The notes beneath the pieces were generated by a model that searched no databases, was not told the DNA's origin, and worked only from the letters and a program-made list of their open reading frames with translations. From IMG/VR virus record IMGVR_UViG_3300023442_000010, positions 1 through 35,902 of that record: 35,902 nucleotides of DNA; one strand, written 5' to 3'. Source of the stretch: a virus. The position numbers and the translations under genes are program-made. This document shows positions 1 through 7,441 of this stretch, in pieces. Each line of letters starts with the position of its first letter. The first letter of the stretch is position 1.

Positions 1-2
1 AA

Positions 3-152
3 GCTCAGGCGATGCTGAAACAGAATTCCGCCCTCGGAGCGGAGCTGCGACGGACAATGGAGGAACTGCGGCGCGCGGCACGGTGTTACCCACTGAATGT
101 ATTGGCACCAGTGACGTGGGTGGCGGGAATGGATGGGAATGCGTGGTTTTGA
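3..152 (+). CDS. C-terminal end of an unidentified gene, truncated by the window edge
   Basis: An open frame enters from the left edge and stops at TGA 150-152, giving 49 residues with a charged, helix-like middle (LRRTMEELRRAARC) and a Trp/Gly-rich end. No start is visible and no family is recognised. It could be the host gene next to, or interrupted by, the prophage, or the last gene of a preceding element. It is weakly supported because only the tail of the frame is present. Confidence 0.3.
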   Translation, partial: AQAMLKQNSALGAELRRTMEELRRAARCYPLNVLAPVTWVAGMDGNAWF

Positions 153-297
153 GTGGTCAAACGGCCTGTTTATGCGGGTTTAAATGGCGTTGGCCGGGTG
201 AGCGTTGTGTGGCGGTGGTGACAAATTAACCGTAAGACTTTTTGAGGGCAATCTGACGTGTCTTGCGGCTGGTTTGGCACCACCATGTTCGAACCAT

Positions 298-915
298 TTA
301 CTTATTCAGAAGGGAAAGCAAGGTCCCCTCCAGTTTACCATTCGGTTGGCAGGTTGTGCCACCATCAAATGTTGCCCACTGTCCGGAGTTGAAAGAAACC
401 GTATCGCTTATCGTTTGATACCGGCCAGTAGCATTTAGCAACATAATTGTTTTGGTTACAATATACTTGGTATTGACGCTTGCTATACATTGATCGCCCT
501 GCTTTTCCTCGATTATTAAATTTATCCTCCCATCTAGACTCATCTTCCTCTTTACATGAAAATACGCCCCATTTTCAAGAGTTTCATATTCCTGATTTGC
601 CTTCGATGCGGGGAAATCATAGGTTCTTTCGCCCCTTGCGTTACTTACATATGAGACTATTCTTCCACAATCAATGTATTTTTCAGGGTCTCCGCTGTAG
701 CTTAAATTTATCAACCCAGAATCCTTGTCTAGATTGTTGATTACAAAAAATTCTTTTCCAAGAGCAGGGATAATTTTTTTCCAAATCTCATCTTTGCTTT
801 GGTGCAGAGTTATCGAATTGTCTGTAGGTGGTGTCCCTTTTGGATTGAAATACTCAACTTTTCCTGCACATCCAGATAAAAAAAATACCAACAGAATAAT
901 AACTGATTTTTGCAT
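298..915 (-). CDS. Predicted outer-membrane lipoprotein, probable prophage moron
   Basis: A 205-residue protein with a short signal peptide ending in a lipobox (LSGC, lipidated Cys16). Residue +2 is Ala, which by the Lol rule favours the outer membrane. The mature part has no domain I can name; conserved-looking stretches are the DEIW region and SGDPEKY. The start has a strong ribosome site (GGGGGAG, 6 nt upstream). It lies 17 bp behind the repressor stop codon in the same direction, so it is probably made from the repressor transcript and thus in the lysogen. The gene is visibly more AT-rich than its neighbours, a sign of separate acquisition. By position and type it could alter the cell surface or exclude other phages, like other prophage-encoded lipoproteins; that is inference. 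Confidence 0.85.
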   Translation of the reverse strand: MQKSVIILLVFFLSGCAGKVEYFNPKGTPPTDNSITLHQSKDEIWKKIIPALGKEFFVINNLDKDSGLINLSYSGDPEKYIDCGRIVSYVSNARGERTYDFPASKANQEYETLENGAYFHVKRKMSLDGRINLIIEEKQGDQCIASVNTKYIVTKTIMLLNATGRYQTISDTVSFNSGQWATFDGGTTCQPNGKLEGTLLSLLNK

Positions 916-932
916 AATCTCTCCCCCTTTAA

Positions 933-1688
933 CTACATCTTCCCACCGCGCCAGACCACCCGGCCTACGATGTTCAGATCGTTCTTGTTTATTTTTACGC
1001 GGTCGTACCTTTGATTGTCGCTTATGACCGTCACCTGGTCGCCGAAGCCGACCTGGAGTCGCTTGGCGAGCAACAGACCGTCGGTGCGGATCACGCTGAT
1101 GCCGCCATCGACAATGTTGGTCTGTGAGAGGTCGACCAGGAGCAGATCGCCGTCGTAGAAGGTCGGCTCCATGCTGTCTCCGCGGGCGGTGACCAGGACC
1201 AGGTTGCGCAGCTGCAGGCCAAGGCGTTGCAGCCAGGAGCGTTTGAAGGCGAGTTTTTCCACCACCTCTTCGCGATCCGGCCAGACGCCATGTCCGGCCG
1301 AGACCTCCACGGCATAGCGGGGCACCAGGTCGTAGTCATCCTGGATGTTTTTGTCAGACACGGCAAGCGCGTAGTGGTCTTGCTTCTCGTTGACGGTCAC
1401 CCCTTCCGACTCACCCGCCCGCATCGGGCCTTCGCCAGTAGCGAGCCATCCAGTGCGAACATTAGCGGCTTTAGCTATCGCGACAAGTCTGTCGAGGGAC
1501 GGGAAAGTCGCACCGCGCAAATAACTGCGCAGCACGGCATCTGATAGCCCGCACTTCGCAGCAAATCCCCTCACGCTGGTCTCACCAATTGCGCCTTTAA
1601 GGCGCTTCGAGAAACTTCCGACTTCCCCGAGAGAAGTCGGAAGTTTGCTGTTTTTTAAGTCGGAAGTTTCCAAGTTTTGATAACTCAC
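933..1688 (-). CDS. Phage repressor: N-terminal helix-turn-helix plus C-terminal S24/LexA-like domain
   Basis: Master lysogeny regulator, transcribed leftward away from the early genes. The N-terminal part carries an HTH (from FSKRLK to GWLATGEGPM). The C-terminal part is a LexA/CI-type S24 fold with the Ser in RGDSMEPTF and the Lys in LLLAKRLQ, equivalent to the self-cleavage dyad. The start is uncertain. The frame stays open to a TTG at 1811, but that extension overlaps the early promoter (1761-1789), so I chose the GTG at 1688; a TTG at 1673 is also possible. None has a good ribosome site. Three operator-like repeats fall within codons just before the HTH, so the true start might lie even further downstream, for example GTG at 1574. 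Repressor identity is firm; the start is not. Confidence 0.85.
   Translation of the reverse strand: MSYQNLETSDLKNSKLPTSLGEVGSFSKRLKGAIGETSVRGFAAKCGLSDAVLRSYLRGATFPSLDRLVAIAKAANVRTGWLATGEGPMRAGESEGVTVNEKQDHYALAVSDKNIQDDYDLVPRYAVEVSAGHGVWPDREEVVEKLAFKRSWLQRLGLQLRNLVLVTARGDSMEPTFYDGDLLLVDLSQTNIVDGGISVIRTDGLLLAKRLQVGFGDQVTVISDNQRYDRVKINKNDLNIVGRVVWRGGKM
1611..1670. promoter_or_regulatory. Three-copy operator cluster (AAGTCGGAAGTTT)
   Basis: The 13-base word AAGTCGGAAGTTT occurs three times: inverted at 1612-1624, direct at 1634-1646 and direct at 1657-1669. Centre spacing is about 22-24 bp, roughly two helical turns. The first two copies form a perfect inverted repeat with a 7-nt spacer, followed on the plus strand by six Ts (1651-1656). 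A weaker version (AACTCGGAAGCGC) lies near 1739-1751, just before the early promoter. Position between repressor and early genes suggests repressor binding sites. A hairpin terminator for rightward transcripts is the alternative reading for the first two copies. Confidence 0.65.
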
Positions 1689-1760
1689 CGTTTCTGCAAG
1701 GTTTTTTGCGCACCACAGGCCAAGCCGCAAGTAAATAAACTCGGAAGCGCGGATTTCCTC

Positions 1761-1789
1761 TTGACGTGCGTTTATTTCCTCGCTATCAT
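1761..1789 (+). promoter_or_regulatory. Probable early (lytic) promoter
   Basis: TTGACG (1761-1766), a 17-bp spacer and TATCAT (1784-1789) form a good sigma-70-type promoter pointing into the early genes, with a start expected near 1796. It lies about 90 bp beyond the operator cluster and upstream of the AAGGAG ribosome site of the first rightward gene. It is comparable in position to the Mu Pe promoter. Confidence 0.6.
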
Positions 1790-1847
1790 CTGCCCATATC
1801 ACGCTTAACAAAGTAAGCGAACCACATCAAAAAAAAGGAGCTAGACG

Positions 1848-2144
1848 ATGCCCCCCAAAAACAGTTCAGACATCGACGCGTTGCACGCGAAGATCGATTT
1901 CCTTCGAGAGCGGCTGACCGTTCAGGGAGGAACCATTTCCACCGAGGAACTGATTGCCGTCCTTGCCCGGGGGGTCCGTTGCCAGTCGCGCGACTGCCGG
2001 TTTTTGGTGTTTCCTGACCGGTGCTCTTTTCGCGAGCCGTTTATCCGATTTGGCCGGTGCCTGTACTACAACAACCAGTTGCCTCTCGAAGACGTGTTTC
2101 CGGCCTATCGAGACGTTACCCCCCCCGAAGCTCCGGGGGAATGA
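1848..2144 (+). CDS. Small cysteine-containing early protein, function unknown
   Basis: First rightward gene after the early promoter, 98 residues, with a strong AAGGAG site 8 nt before ATG. Residues 8-40 look helical; the middle carries four cysteines (C45, C50, C59, C71) that could bind a metal. No family recognised. Its 3' end overlaps a convergent leftward frame (2116-2313) by 29 bp. As the first gene transcribed after derepression it may encode a regulator or a host-takeover protein, but there is no direct evidence. Confidence 0.65.
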   Translation: MPPKNSSDIDALHAKIDFLRERLTVQGGTISTEELIAVLARGVRCQSRDCRFLVFPDRCSFREPFIRFGRCLYYNNQLPLEDVFPAYRDVTPPEAPGE

Positions 2145-2313
2145 CACACCTCGCCATGTCGCCTTCGCAGGGGCAAGGCGGATGGATTGTGCCAGGAGTA
2201 TGTTCCGATTCCGGGTGGGTGCAATGAGCTGTCGTACACCTTTCGGGTTTGTGGTGCCCCAGAACCGTACTGCGAACCAACGCATTTTCAACAATGAAAT
2301 GAGGGCATTTCAT
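2116..2313 (-). CDS. Small antisense-oriented Cys/His-rich protein
   Basis: A 65-residue frame on the minus strand begins with MKCPHF and has regularly placed Cys and His residues (C3, C26, C31, C47, C49, C56; HCTHPES), typical of a small zinc-binding protein. ATG at 2313 has an AAGGGAG site 8 nt upstream. It lies between two rightward genes: divergent from the Ner-like gene (33 bp between start codons) and overlapping the end of the previous gene. The competing rightward frame in the same DNA has no such pattern. No promoter is obvious, so confidence is moderate. Confidence 0.45.
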   Translation of the reverse strand: MKCPHFIVENALVRSTVLGHHKPERCTTAHCTHPESEHTPGTIHPPCPCEGDMARCVIPPELRGG

Positions 2314-2346
2314 GTGTCTGTCTCCCTTATTTGAAGGATCTGCAGA

Positions 2347-2544
2347 ATGAAACCGCAACGTATCCGCGCCCTGATGGTCGCCAAGAAAATTACCAATATC
2401 GAGATCGCCCGCGAGCTGGGCGTGTCCCCGGTGAATGTCCACGGGGTGATCTACGGCAAGTGGAGCAGTCGGCGGGTCGCCGTGACGATAGCCCGCAAGT
2501 TGGGAAAACCACTGGAGCAGGTTTTCCCGAAATATGCCGCGTGA
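2347..2544 (+). CDS. Ner/Nlp-like DNA-binding regulator
   Basis: A 65-residue protein made up almost entirely of a helix-turn-helix (IEIARELGVSPVNVHGVI) with the Ner-type ending KLGKPLEQVFPKY. Mu Ner is a small early protein that turns down both the early and the repressor promoters, and this gene occupies the matching place, before the transposase. An AAGGAT ribosome site lies just upstream of the ATG. Function as an early-phase regulator is inferred from family and position; the targets would be the operator region near 1611-1790. Confidence 0.8.
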   Translation: MKPQRIRALMVAKKITNIEIARELGVSPVNVHGVIYGKWSSRRVAVTIARKLGKPLEQVFPKYAA

Positions 2545-2579
2545 CAGCTAGACAGTACCAAATCAATTAAGGTGCCGCA

Positions 2580-3050
2580 ATGACTAGAAGGGGAAAAAGA
2601 ATCGTCAACGATCCGAATCAGCTGAGCCTGCTCGACCTGCTGCAGCAGGACCGCGAAGAGCGGCTTGCCAAGGCACCCGGACGGCTGTGCGTGTCGGCCA
2701 GGCTGCAGGCGGCGATAAGGGCGGCGGTCAAGTCCGCGCCGAAAAGCCGGGAGACGATCGCGGATGAGATGGCCGAGCTGACAGGCAGCGCGATCAGCGT
2801 GCACCAGATCAACAACTGGACCGCCGAGAGCCATCCGCACCGGATGCCTGCCGAGCTGGTGCCGGCGTTCTGTGAGGCGACCGGCAGCATCGAGCCGCTG
2901 CGGGTGCTGGCCGAGGCGGCCGGGGTGTTCACCCTGCCGGGCGCAGATGCCCTGCGGGCCGAGGTGCAGAAGCTGGACGAGCAGGCCAAGCGGATCGCCG
3001 CCGAGAAGCGCAAGCGTCTGCTGTTTTTACAGGAAATGGAAGCTCGATAA
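2580..3050 (+). CDS. Phage early protein with probable helix-turn-helix, function unknown
   Basis: 156 residues. The N-terminus carries a charged helix (LSLLDLLQQDREERLAK). The middle (RETIADEMAELTGSAISVHQ) resembles the HTH of phage CII-like or toxin-antitoxin regulators and is followed by a region rich in hydrophobic helices. The C-terminal ~40 residues are a basic coiled-coil-like helix. AAGGTG precedes the ATG. It lies in the early transcript between the Ner-like gene and the transposase. A DNA-binding or regulatory role is likely but not proven; no named family is assigned. Confidence 0.7.
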   Translation: MTRRGKRIVNDPNQLSLLDLLQQDREERLAKAPGRLCVSARLQAAIRAAVKSAPKSRETIADEMAELTGSAISVHQINNWTAESHPHRMPAELVPAFCEATGSIEPLRVLAEAAGVFTLPGADALRAEVQKLDEQAKRIAAEKRKRLLFLQEMEAR

Positions 3051-3071
3051 CCACATGAAGGAGGTCAAACG

Positions 3072-3437
3072 ATGCACGGACAAGAGAACCACATTGACAT
3101 GCGTGAGGATTACACCTGGTTTCTTACACGGGCCCACTCAAAGACGAGTCGTTTCAACGGTTTTATGGTTGTCGAAGAAACGGAAAGAATCAGGCATCTG
3201 CGCAACGCAGATGGAATCTTTTTCCTGATAGGAGTCGACGCGACAATTACAGGAAAATTCCCAATCGGCGGTGTTGTAGAAGATTGCACATTTATCGCGT
3301 TTCCGGCCACACGGGAAGGTTTTCGGAAAGCATACAGGGTTGCTCGTTGTCTCGTAAAGACCGGCCGGGCATCAATGCCGAAGATTGGGGCGCCCGACGT
3401 TTTTGTTCAGCCATCTATTTATCATCAGATCCATTAG
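3072..3437 (+). CDS. Early protein of unknown function
   Basis: 121 residues, ATG with a strong AAGGAGG site. It looks like a single compact alpha/beta domain (strands around FNGFMVVEE, IFFLIGVDA and CTFIAFPA). No catalytic motif or transmembrane segment is seen. Base composition is lower in GC than the transposase that follows, suggesting an accessory gene inserted ahead of the transposition genes. It ends about 45 bp before the transposase ATG. Confidence 0.65.
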   Translation: MHGQENHIDMREDYTWFLTRAHSKTSRFNGFMVVEETERIRHLRNADGIFFLIGVDATITGKFPIGGVVEDCTFIAFPATREGFRKAYRVARCLVKTGRASMPKIGAPDVFVQPSIYHQIH

Positions 3438-3484
3438 CAACACGCAAGCTGCAATCAACCGACCCACCAACACCGAGGCCAACT

Positions 3485-5593
3485 ATGGCGACACAGGAGT
3501 GGTACACAGCACAAGAAGCGGCCGGTCTGCCGGGGATGCCTGGTACCGAGCGCGGGGTTCGTGACAAGCTCAAACGCGAACGCGTTCGGCGGCGCAAGCG
3601 CGCCGGACGCGGCGGCGGATGGGAATATCACAAAAGCGGCTTCCCCAAAGAGACACAGGACTACCTGCTCGACGCTGCCATCGCCGCCCTGCCCGAGCCG
3701 AGCTGTCCCCTACCCGCCACCAGCCAGGCGCTGCCGCCGGCTGAACTCGAAGCCCTGCCCGCCCCGGCCACGCTGGCCAGGTGGCAGCGCGACACCATGG
3801 ATGCCCGGCTGACGATCCTTGCCCTGGTCGACCAGTTGGCGCAGACCGTCAGTCTCAACAAGGCGATCGACCGGGTTGTCGCCCAAGCGAAAGCCGAGCT
3901 GCTGCCACCCCACATTCAGGCGCTGATCCCGGTCGCCAACGCCCGCAGCGGCAAAGGTGGCGGTAAGCGTACCCTGTCGCGTCGCACCCTGTTCCGCTGG
4001 CGCGAGCTGCGCACCCTCGGCAGCACTGCTCTGGCCCCGACCGAGGCCCGCAAGAAGCCCGTGCCGCCTTGGGCCGTCTACTTTTTGAAGTGCTACCAGA
4101 TCCCCAGCAAACCCTCGGTGCCGCTGGCGTTGGAAGAGACGGAGAAGATCCTGCCCGATGGCATCGACCTGCCGAGCGAGTCACAGGCGCGCCGGTTCCT
4201 CGCCAAGATGAGTGCCGTCGAGCGCGAAAAAGGGCGCCGTAGTCCGAAGGAACTGAAATCCATCAAGTTATACCGCAAGCGCGACACCAGCGACCTGGTC
4301 CCGCTTGAAGTCGTGCAGTGCGACGGTCACAGCTTCAAGGCCCGGATCGCTCACCCGCGGCACGGCAAGCCCTTCCATCCTGAGGTCTGCGCCGTCATCG
4401 ACGCCGCCACCCGCCTGGTGGTCGGCTGGTCCGCGGGCCTGGCCGAATCCGCCGAAACCGTCGCCGACGCCCTGCGTCACTGCATCAGCACCGGCCCCGA
4501 CAAAGAGCGCGGCGGCATCCCGGCGATCTTCTACACCGATCCCGGCAGCGGCAACAAGGCCAAGGTCAACGCCGACCCGGTGTTCGGGCGCTACGCCCGG
4601 CTCGGCATCACCTTCAAGACCGGCATTGTCGGCAACAGCCAGGCGCGCGGTCTGGTCGAGCGACTGCAGCAGTCGCTGTGGATCCGCACCGCCAAGCTGC
4701 TGCCGACCTACACCGGCAAGGACATGGACAGCAGCGTCGAGCACAAGGCTTACCGGCTGCTGATGCAGGATGTCCGGCAACGCACCAACAGCGGACTGCT
4801 GCCGAGCTGGGGGCAGTTCCTCGATCTTTGTGCCCAGGCGGTTGACGACTACAACAACCGCCCCCACAGCGCCCTGCCGAAGATCACCGACGCCGGCGGC
4901 AGGCGCCGCCACATGACACCCGCCGAGATGTGGGACCTGCACATCCGCAACGGCTGGGAGCCCGACACCGTCGACGACCAGGAACTCACCGACCTGTTCC
5001 GGCCGCGCATCCAGGTCACCACCCGGCGCGGCACCGTGCGCCTGTTTACAAACGTGTATGCCCACAGCGACCTGCAGCATTACAGCGGCGAACAGGTGCT
5101 GGTTGAATACGAGCCCCAGGACGGTCGCTACGTCTACGTGCGTGATATGGACGAGCGCCTGATCTGCAAGGCCGGGTTTGAGTCCAACAAGAGCCGCATG
5201 TACCCGGTCAGCGCCACCGACGCCGCCATGGACAAGCGCGCCGACGCCCGGCGCAAGCGCCTGGAACAAAAACTGATCGAGGTTGAGGAGGAACGCCGCG
5301 GCGTGGTGGAGATCCTGCGCGAAGGCGAGACCCTGGTGCTGGGCAACAACGAAGAAAAGGTCGAGCGCCTGCAGCAGGTCCGCCGCCAGATCGAGCACGA
5401 GATGCAGCAGACAAATGTCGTCGAGATCCCGCAGGACGATGGCGGCCGCTACCGCTACTGGTGCCAACTGGAGCGAAGGGTCGAGGCAGGAGAGAGTTTA
5501 AGCGAGCGTGAACAGAGGTTTTACAAGGGGTTTGCGCGGACCGACATCTTCCGGTCGTTCCGCGAGATGGAGCAGGAACTGGCGATCAAATAA
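3485..5593 (+). CDS. A: Mu-type DDE transposase (MuA)
   Basis: A 702-residue transposase that cuts the phage ends and joins them to target DNA during integration and replicative transposition (MuA is 663 residues). The N-terminus (EWYTAQEAAGLPGMPG) is the Mu-type winged-helix DNA-binding domain. The catalytic core carries D280 (CDGH), D352 (YTDPGSG) and E392 (GLVERLQQ), matching MuA D269, D336 and E392. The C-terminal part after about residue 570 is a charged coiled-coil-like region, as in MuA domain III, which contacts MuB. The frame is open to 3284, but the ATG at 3485 gives the conserved N-terminus and has a GAGG site, so I use it. MuB follows. Confidence 0.95.
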   Translation: MATQEWYTAQEAAGLPGMPGTERGVRDKLKRERVRRRKRAGRGGGWEYHKSGFPKETQDYLLDAAIAALPEPSCPLPATSQALPPAELEALPAPATLARWQRDTMDARLTILALVDQLAQTVSLNKAIDRVVAQAKAELLPPHIQALIPVANARSGKGGGKRTLSRRTLFRWRELRTLGSTALAPTEARKKPVPPWAVYFLKCYQIPSKPSVPLALEETEKILPDGIDLPSESQARRFLAKMSAVEREKGRRSPKELKSIKLYRKRDTSDLVPLEVVQCDGHSFKARIAHPRHGKPFHPEVCAVIDAATRLVVGWSAGLAESAETVADALRHCISTGPDKERGGIPAIFYTDPGSGNKAKVNADPVFGRYARLGITFKTGIVGNSQARGLVERLQQSLWIRTAKLLPTYTGKDMDSSVEHKAYRLLMQDVRQRTNSGLLPSWGQFLDLCAQAVDDYNNRPHSALPKITDAGGRRRHMTPAEMWDLHIRNGWEPDTVDDQELTDLFRPRIQVTTRRGTVRLFTNVYAHSDLQHYSGEQVLVEYEPQDGRYVYVRDMDERLICKAGFESNKSRMYPVSATDAAMDKRADARRKRLEQKLIEVEEERRGVVEILREGETLVLGNNEEKVERLQQVRRQIEHEMQQTNVVEIPQDDGGRYRYWCQLERRVEAGESLSEREQRFYKGFARTDIFRSFREMEQELAIK

Positions 5594-5596
5594 GCA

Positions 5597-5620
5597 GACG
5601 CCGTGCTGCAACACGGCGTC
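5597..5620 (+). other. Perfect hairpin between transposase and MuB genes
   Basis: GACGCCGTG (5597-5605) and CACGGCGTC (5612-5620) form a 9-bp perfect stem with a 6-nt loop, starting three bases after the transposase stop codon. A second small hairpin (GGGC/GCCC around 5627-5638) follows. There is no T-run, so it is not a classic terminator. It might stabilise the upstream mRNA or tune the A to B ratio. Confidence 0.5.
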
Positions 5621-5662
5621 CAGGAGGGGCTTTTGCCCGAACAACAACCAACAGGAGGAAGC

Positions 5663-6400
5663 ATGACACACGGAACCGAAACCGTCAACACCGTCGCCCC
5701 GCTGGCCAACGTCGGCCTTTGCGCCGGCGCCCTGGAGCGGGCCATCAACCGCCCGGCGCACCTGCCCGGCATGAGCTGCCTGTACGGCCCGTCCGGCTGG
5801 GGCAAGAGCACCGCCGCCAGCTACGCCGCCAACAAGCACCGCGCCTACTACATTGAATGCAAGAGCACCTGGACCCGCAAGGCAGTGCTGCTGGCGATCA
5901 TCAAAGAGATCGGCCTGCCGCCGGCCAAGACCATCTACGAAATGACCGACCAGATCTGCGAGCAGCTGGCCCTCTCTGGACGGCCGCTGATCGTTGATGA
6001 GATGGACCACCTGGTCGACAAGGCTGCCGTTGAGATCATCCGCGACATCTACGAGGGCAGCGGCGCCGCCATCCTGCTGATCGGCGAAGAACGGCTGCCG
6101 GCCAAGCTGCAGAAGTGGGAGCGTTTCCACGGGCGGATCATGGACTGGGTTCCCGCACAGCCCGCCGACATGGACGACACCCGGCACCTGGCCCACCTCT
6201 ACTGTCGCGATCTGGACATCGCCGACGACCTGCTGCAGGCGCTGCTCGACGCCTCGCACGGCTCGGTGCGGCGGATCTGCGTCAATCTGCAGGCGGTGCA
6301 GCTCGAAGCCCAGGCCCAGGGACTCGACCGCATCACCCTGGCCGACTGGGGCAAGCGCCCCTTCTTCACCGGCCAGGCACCGGCACGGAGGATCGCCTGA
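5663..6400 (+). CDS. B: MuB-type AAA+ ATPase, target-DNA activator for transposition
   Basis: 245 residues. Walker A GPSGWGKST at residues 42-50 and Walker B LIVDEMDH at 109-116 define an AAA+ ATPase of the MuB family (Mu B is 312 residues). MuB forms ATP-dependent filaments on target DNA, stimulates MuA and provides target immunity. The ATG at 5663 follows a strong AGGAGG site; the frame upstream of it is only an open extension. The stop overlaps the next ATG (ATGA at 6400), indicating coupled translation. It is shorter than Mu B because the N-terminal HTH region is missing or reduced. Confidence 0.93.
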   Translation: MTHGTETVNTVAPLANVGLCAGALERAINRPAHLPGMSCLYGPSGWGKSTAASYAANKHRAYYIECKSTWTRKAVLLAIIKEIGLPPAKTIYEMTDQICEQLALSGRPLIVDEMDHLVDKAAVEIIRDIYEGSGAAILLIGEERLPAKLQKWERFHGRIMDWVPAQPADMDDTRHLAHLYCRDLDIADDLLQALLDASHGSVRRICVNLQAVQLEAQAQGLDRITLADWGKRPFFTGQAPARRIA

Positions 6401-6996
6401 TGTCGCTCAAGCCTGTTGATCAGAGATCTCCGGACGAAAAGCGTGAGGCGATCTGGGCCGCGATCCGCGAGCTGCAGACCTTTACCCTCAACCGGCTTTT
6501 CTGGAAGGTCCGCATGGAGCGTAACTCGATCCGCGACTATGTCCTCGGCCTGAAGAACGCCGGCTACATTGAGGATATCGGCGTCGTCGTCGAAAACACA
6601 CGCCAGGCCAAGCAGTACCGGCTGATCAAGGACATCGGTCTCGATGCCCCCAGGGTGCGCCGGGACGGCACCCCGGTCACCCAGGGACTGGCCCGCGAAC
6701 AGATGTGGCGGACCATGCGCATCCTCAAGGAATTCACTCCGGAGGAGCTCGCCATCAACGCCAGTACCGAGGCCTGCGAGGTCAAGGTCTCCGACGCCAA
6801 GAAATACTGCCAGGCTCTCAATAAGGCCAGTTACCTGATCGCCACGCAGCCGGGCCGGGGCCTCCACCAGTCCCGCTACCGGTTCCTGCCGAGCCGTTTC
6901 ACCGGCCCGAAACCGCCGCAGATCCAGCGTACCAAGCATGTCTACGATCCCAACCTCGGCGAGGTGGTGTGGAGCAGCCGGGAGGTGACCTCATGA
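6400..6996 (+). CDS. Winged-helix-like early protein, function unknown
   Basis: 198 residues, translationally coupled to MuB through an ATGA overlap. The N-terminal ~75 residues (AIWAAIRELQTFTLNRLFW ... YVLGLKNAGYIEDI) have the pattern of a winged helix with a tyrosine-rich wing, and a similar pattern seems to repeat at about residues 95-160. This suggests two tandem DNA-binding domains. Similar genes often follow MuB in Mu-like phages; their role is not known to me. No catalytic motif seen. Confidence 0.7.
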   Translation: MSLKPVDQRSPDEKREAIWAAIRELQTFTLNRLFWKVRMERNSIRDYVLGLKNAGYIEDIGVVVENTRQAKQYRLIKDIGLDAPRVRRDGTPVTQGLAREQMWRTMRILKEFTPEELAINASTEACEVKVSDAKKYCQALNKASYLIATQPGRGLHQSRYRFLPSRFTGPKPPQIQRTKHVYDPNLGEVVWSSREVTS

Positions 6997-7307
6997 CCGC
7001 GAACGACCGCATGAAACTGCTGCGCGAAAAGATCACCGAGCGCGGCCAGGCACAGGTTGCCCGCGAGCTGGGATACTCGGCCTCCGCCATCAATCAGGTG
7101 CTGCACGACAAGTACCAGGGGAGCCTTGACAACCTGCTCGAACGGGTCGCCGAGGTGTACGGCAGTGAGTCTGTCGATTGCCCGATGCAGGGCGAGATCC
7201 CGCTCGGCAAATGTGCCGCCGAACGCCGCCGCCCTTTTGCCGCGACCAACGCCCAGCGGGTACGCCAGTGGCGTGCCTGCCGCAACTGCCCGCTTAACAA
7301 GCGATAG
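6993..7307 (+). CDS. Helix-turn-helix protein with C-terminal zinc-type cysteines
   Basis: 104 residues. The N-terminal half is an XRE-like HTH (QAQVARELGYSASAINQVLH). The C-terminal half carries C63, C74, C96 and C99 in a CxxC-containing arrangement that could hold a metal. The start at 6993 overlaps the previous stop and has a near-perfect GGAGGTGA site. Small HTH-plus-cysteine proteins of this shape recur in early regions of Mu-like phages; a regulatory role is likely. Confidence 0.75.
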   Translation: MTANDRMKLLREKITERGQAQVARELGYSASAINQVLHDKYQGSLDNLLERVAEVYGSESVDCPMQGEIPLGKCAAERRRPFAATNAQRVRQWRACRNCPLNKR

Positions 7308-7315
7308 GAGGCTCC

Positions 7316-7441
7316 ATGGACTTTTACACCGGATTTTTTGTCGGCGCCGTGTTCGGCACCCTGATCGGCATCACCCTTATCTGCATCCTGGTGTTGCACA
7401 GGGATGGCGACGCAATGGAGGTGGATCATGAGGAGCAATAG
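7316..7441 (+). CDS. Small single-pass membrane protein
   Basis: 41 residues with one clear transmembrane helix (about residues 5-27, GFFVGAVFGTLIGITLICIL) and a short acidic tail. ATG follows a TAGGAGG site. The stop overlaps the following gene by 14 bp. Its size and single helix fit an early phage membrane peptide, but function is unknown. Confidence 0.6.
   Translation: MDFYTGFFVGAVFGTLIGITLICILVLHRDGDAMEVDHEEQ

Noticed and set aside
1689-1811. N-terminal extension of the repressor to TTG 1811
   Set aside because: No ribosome site, and the DNA carries a good rightward early promoter; typical repressors of this type start close to the HTH.
2224-2334. A 36-codon plus-strand frame before the ner-like gene
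   Set aside because: No ribosome site and no pattern; the opposite strand carries a better-supported Cys/His-rich frame.
3284-3484. Upstream extension of the transposase frame
   Set aside because: It overlaps the 3' half of the preceding gene in another frame; the ATG at 3485 gives the expected MuA N-terminus.
4268-5467. A 399-codon minus-strand frame opposite the transposase
   Set aside because: It covers the catalytic core of the transposase, which is well supported by its DDE residues; the reverse frame is a composition artefact.
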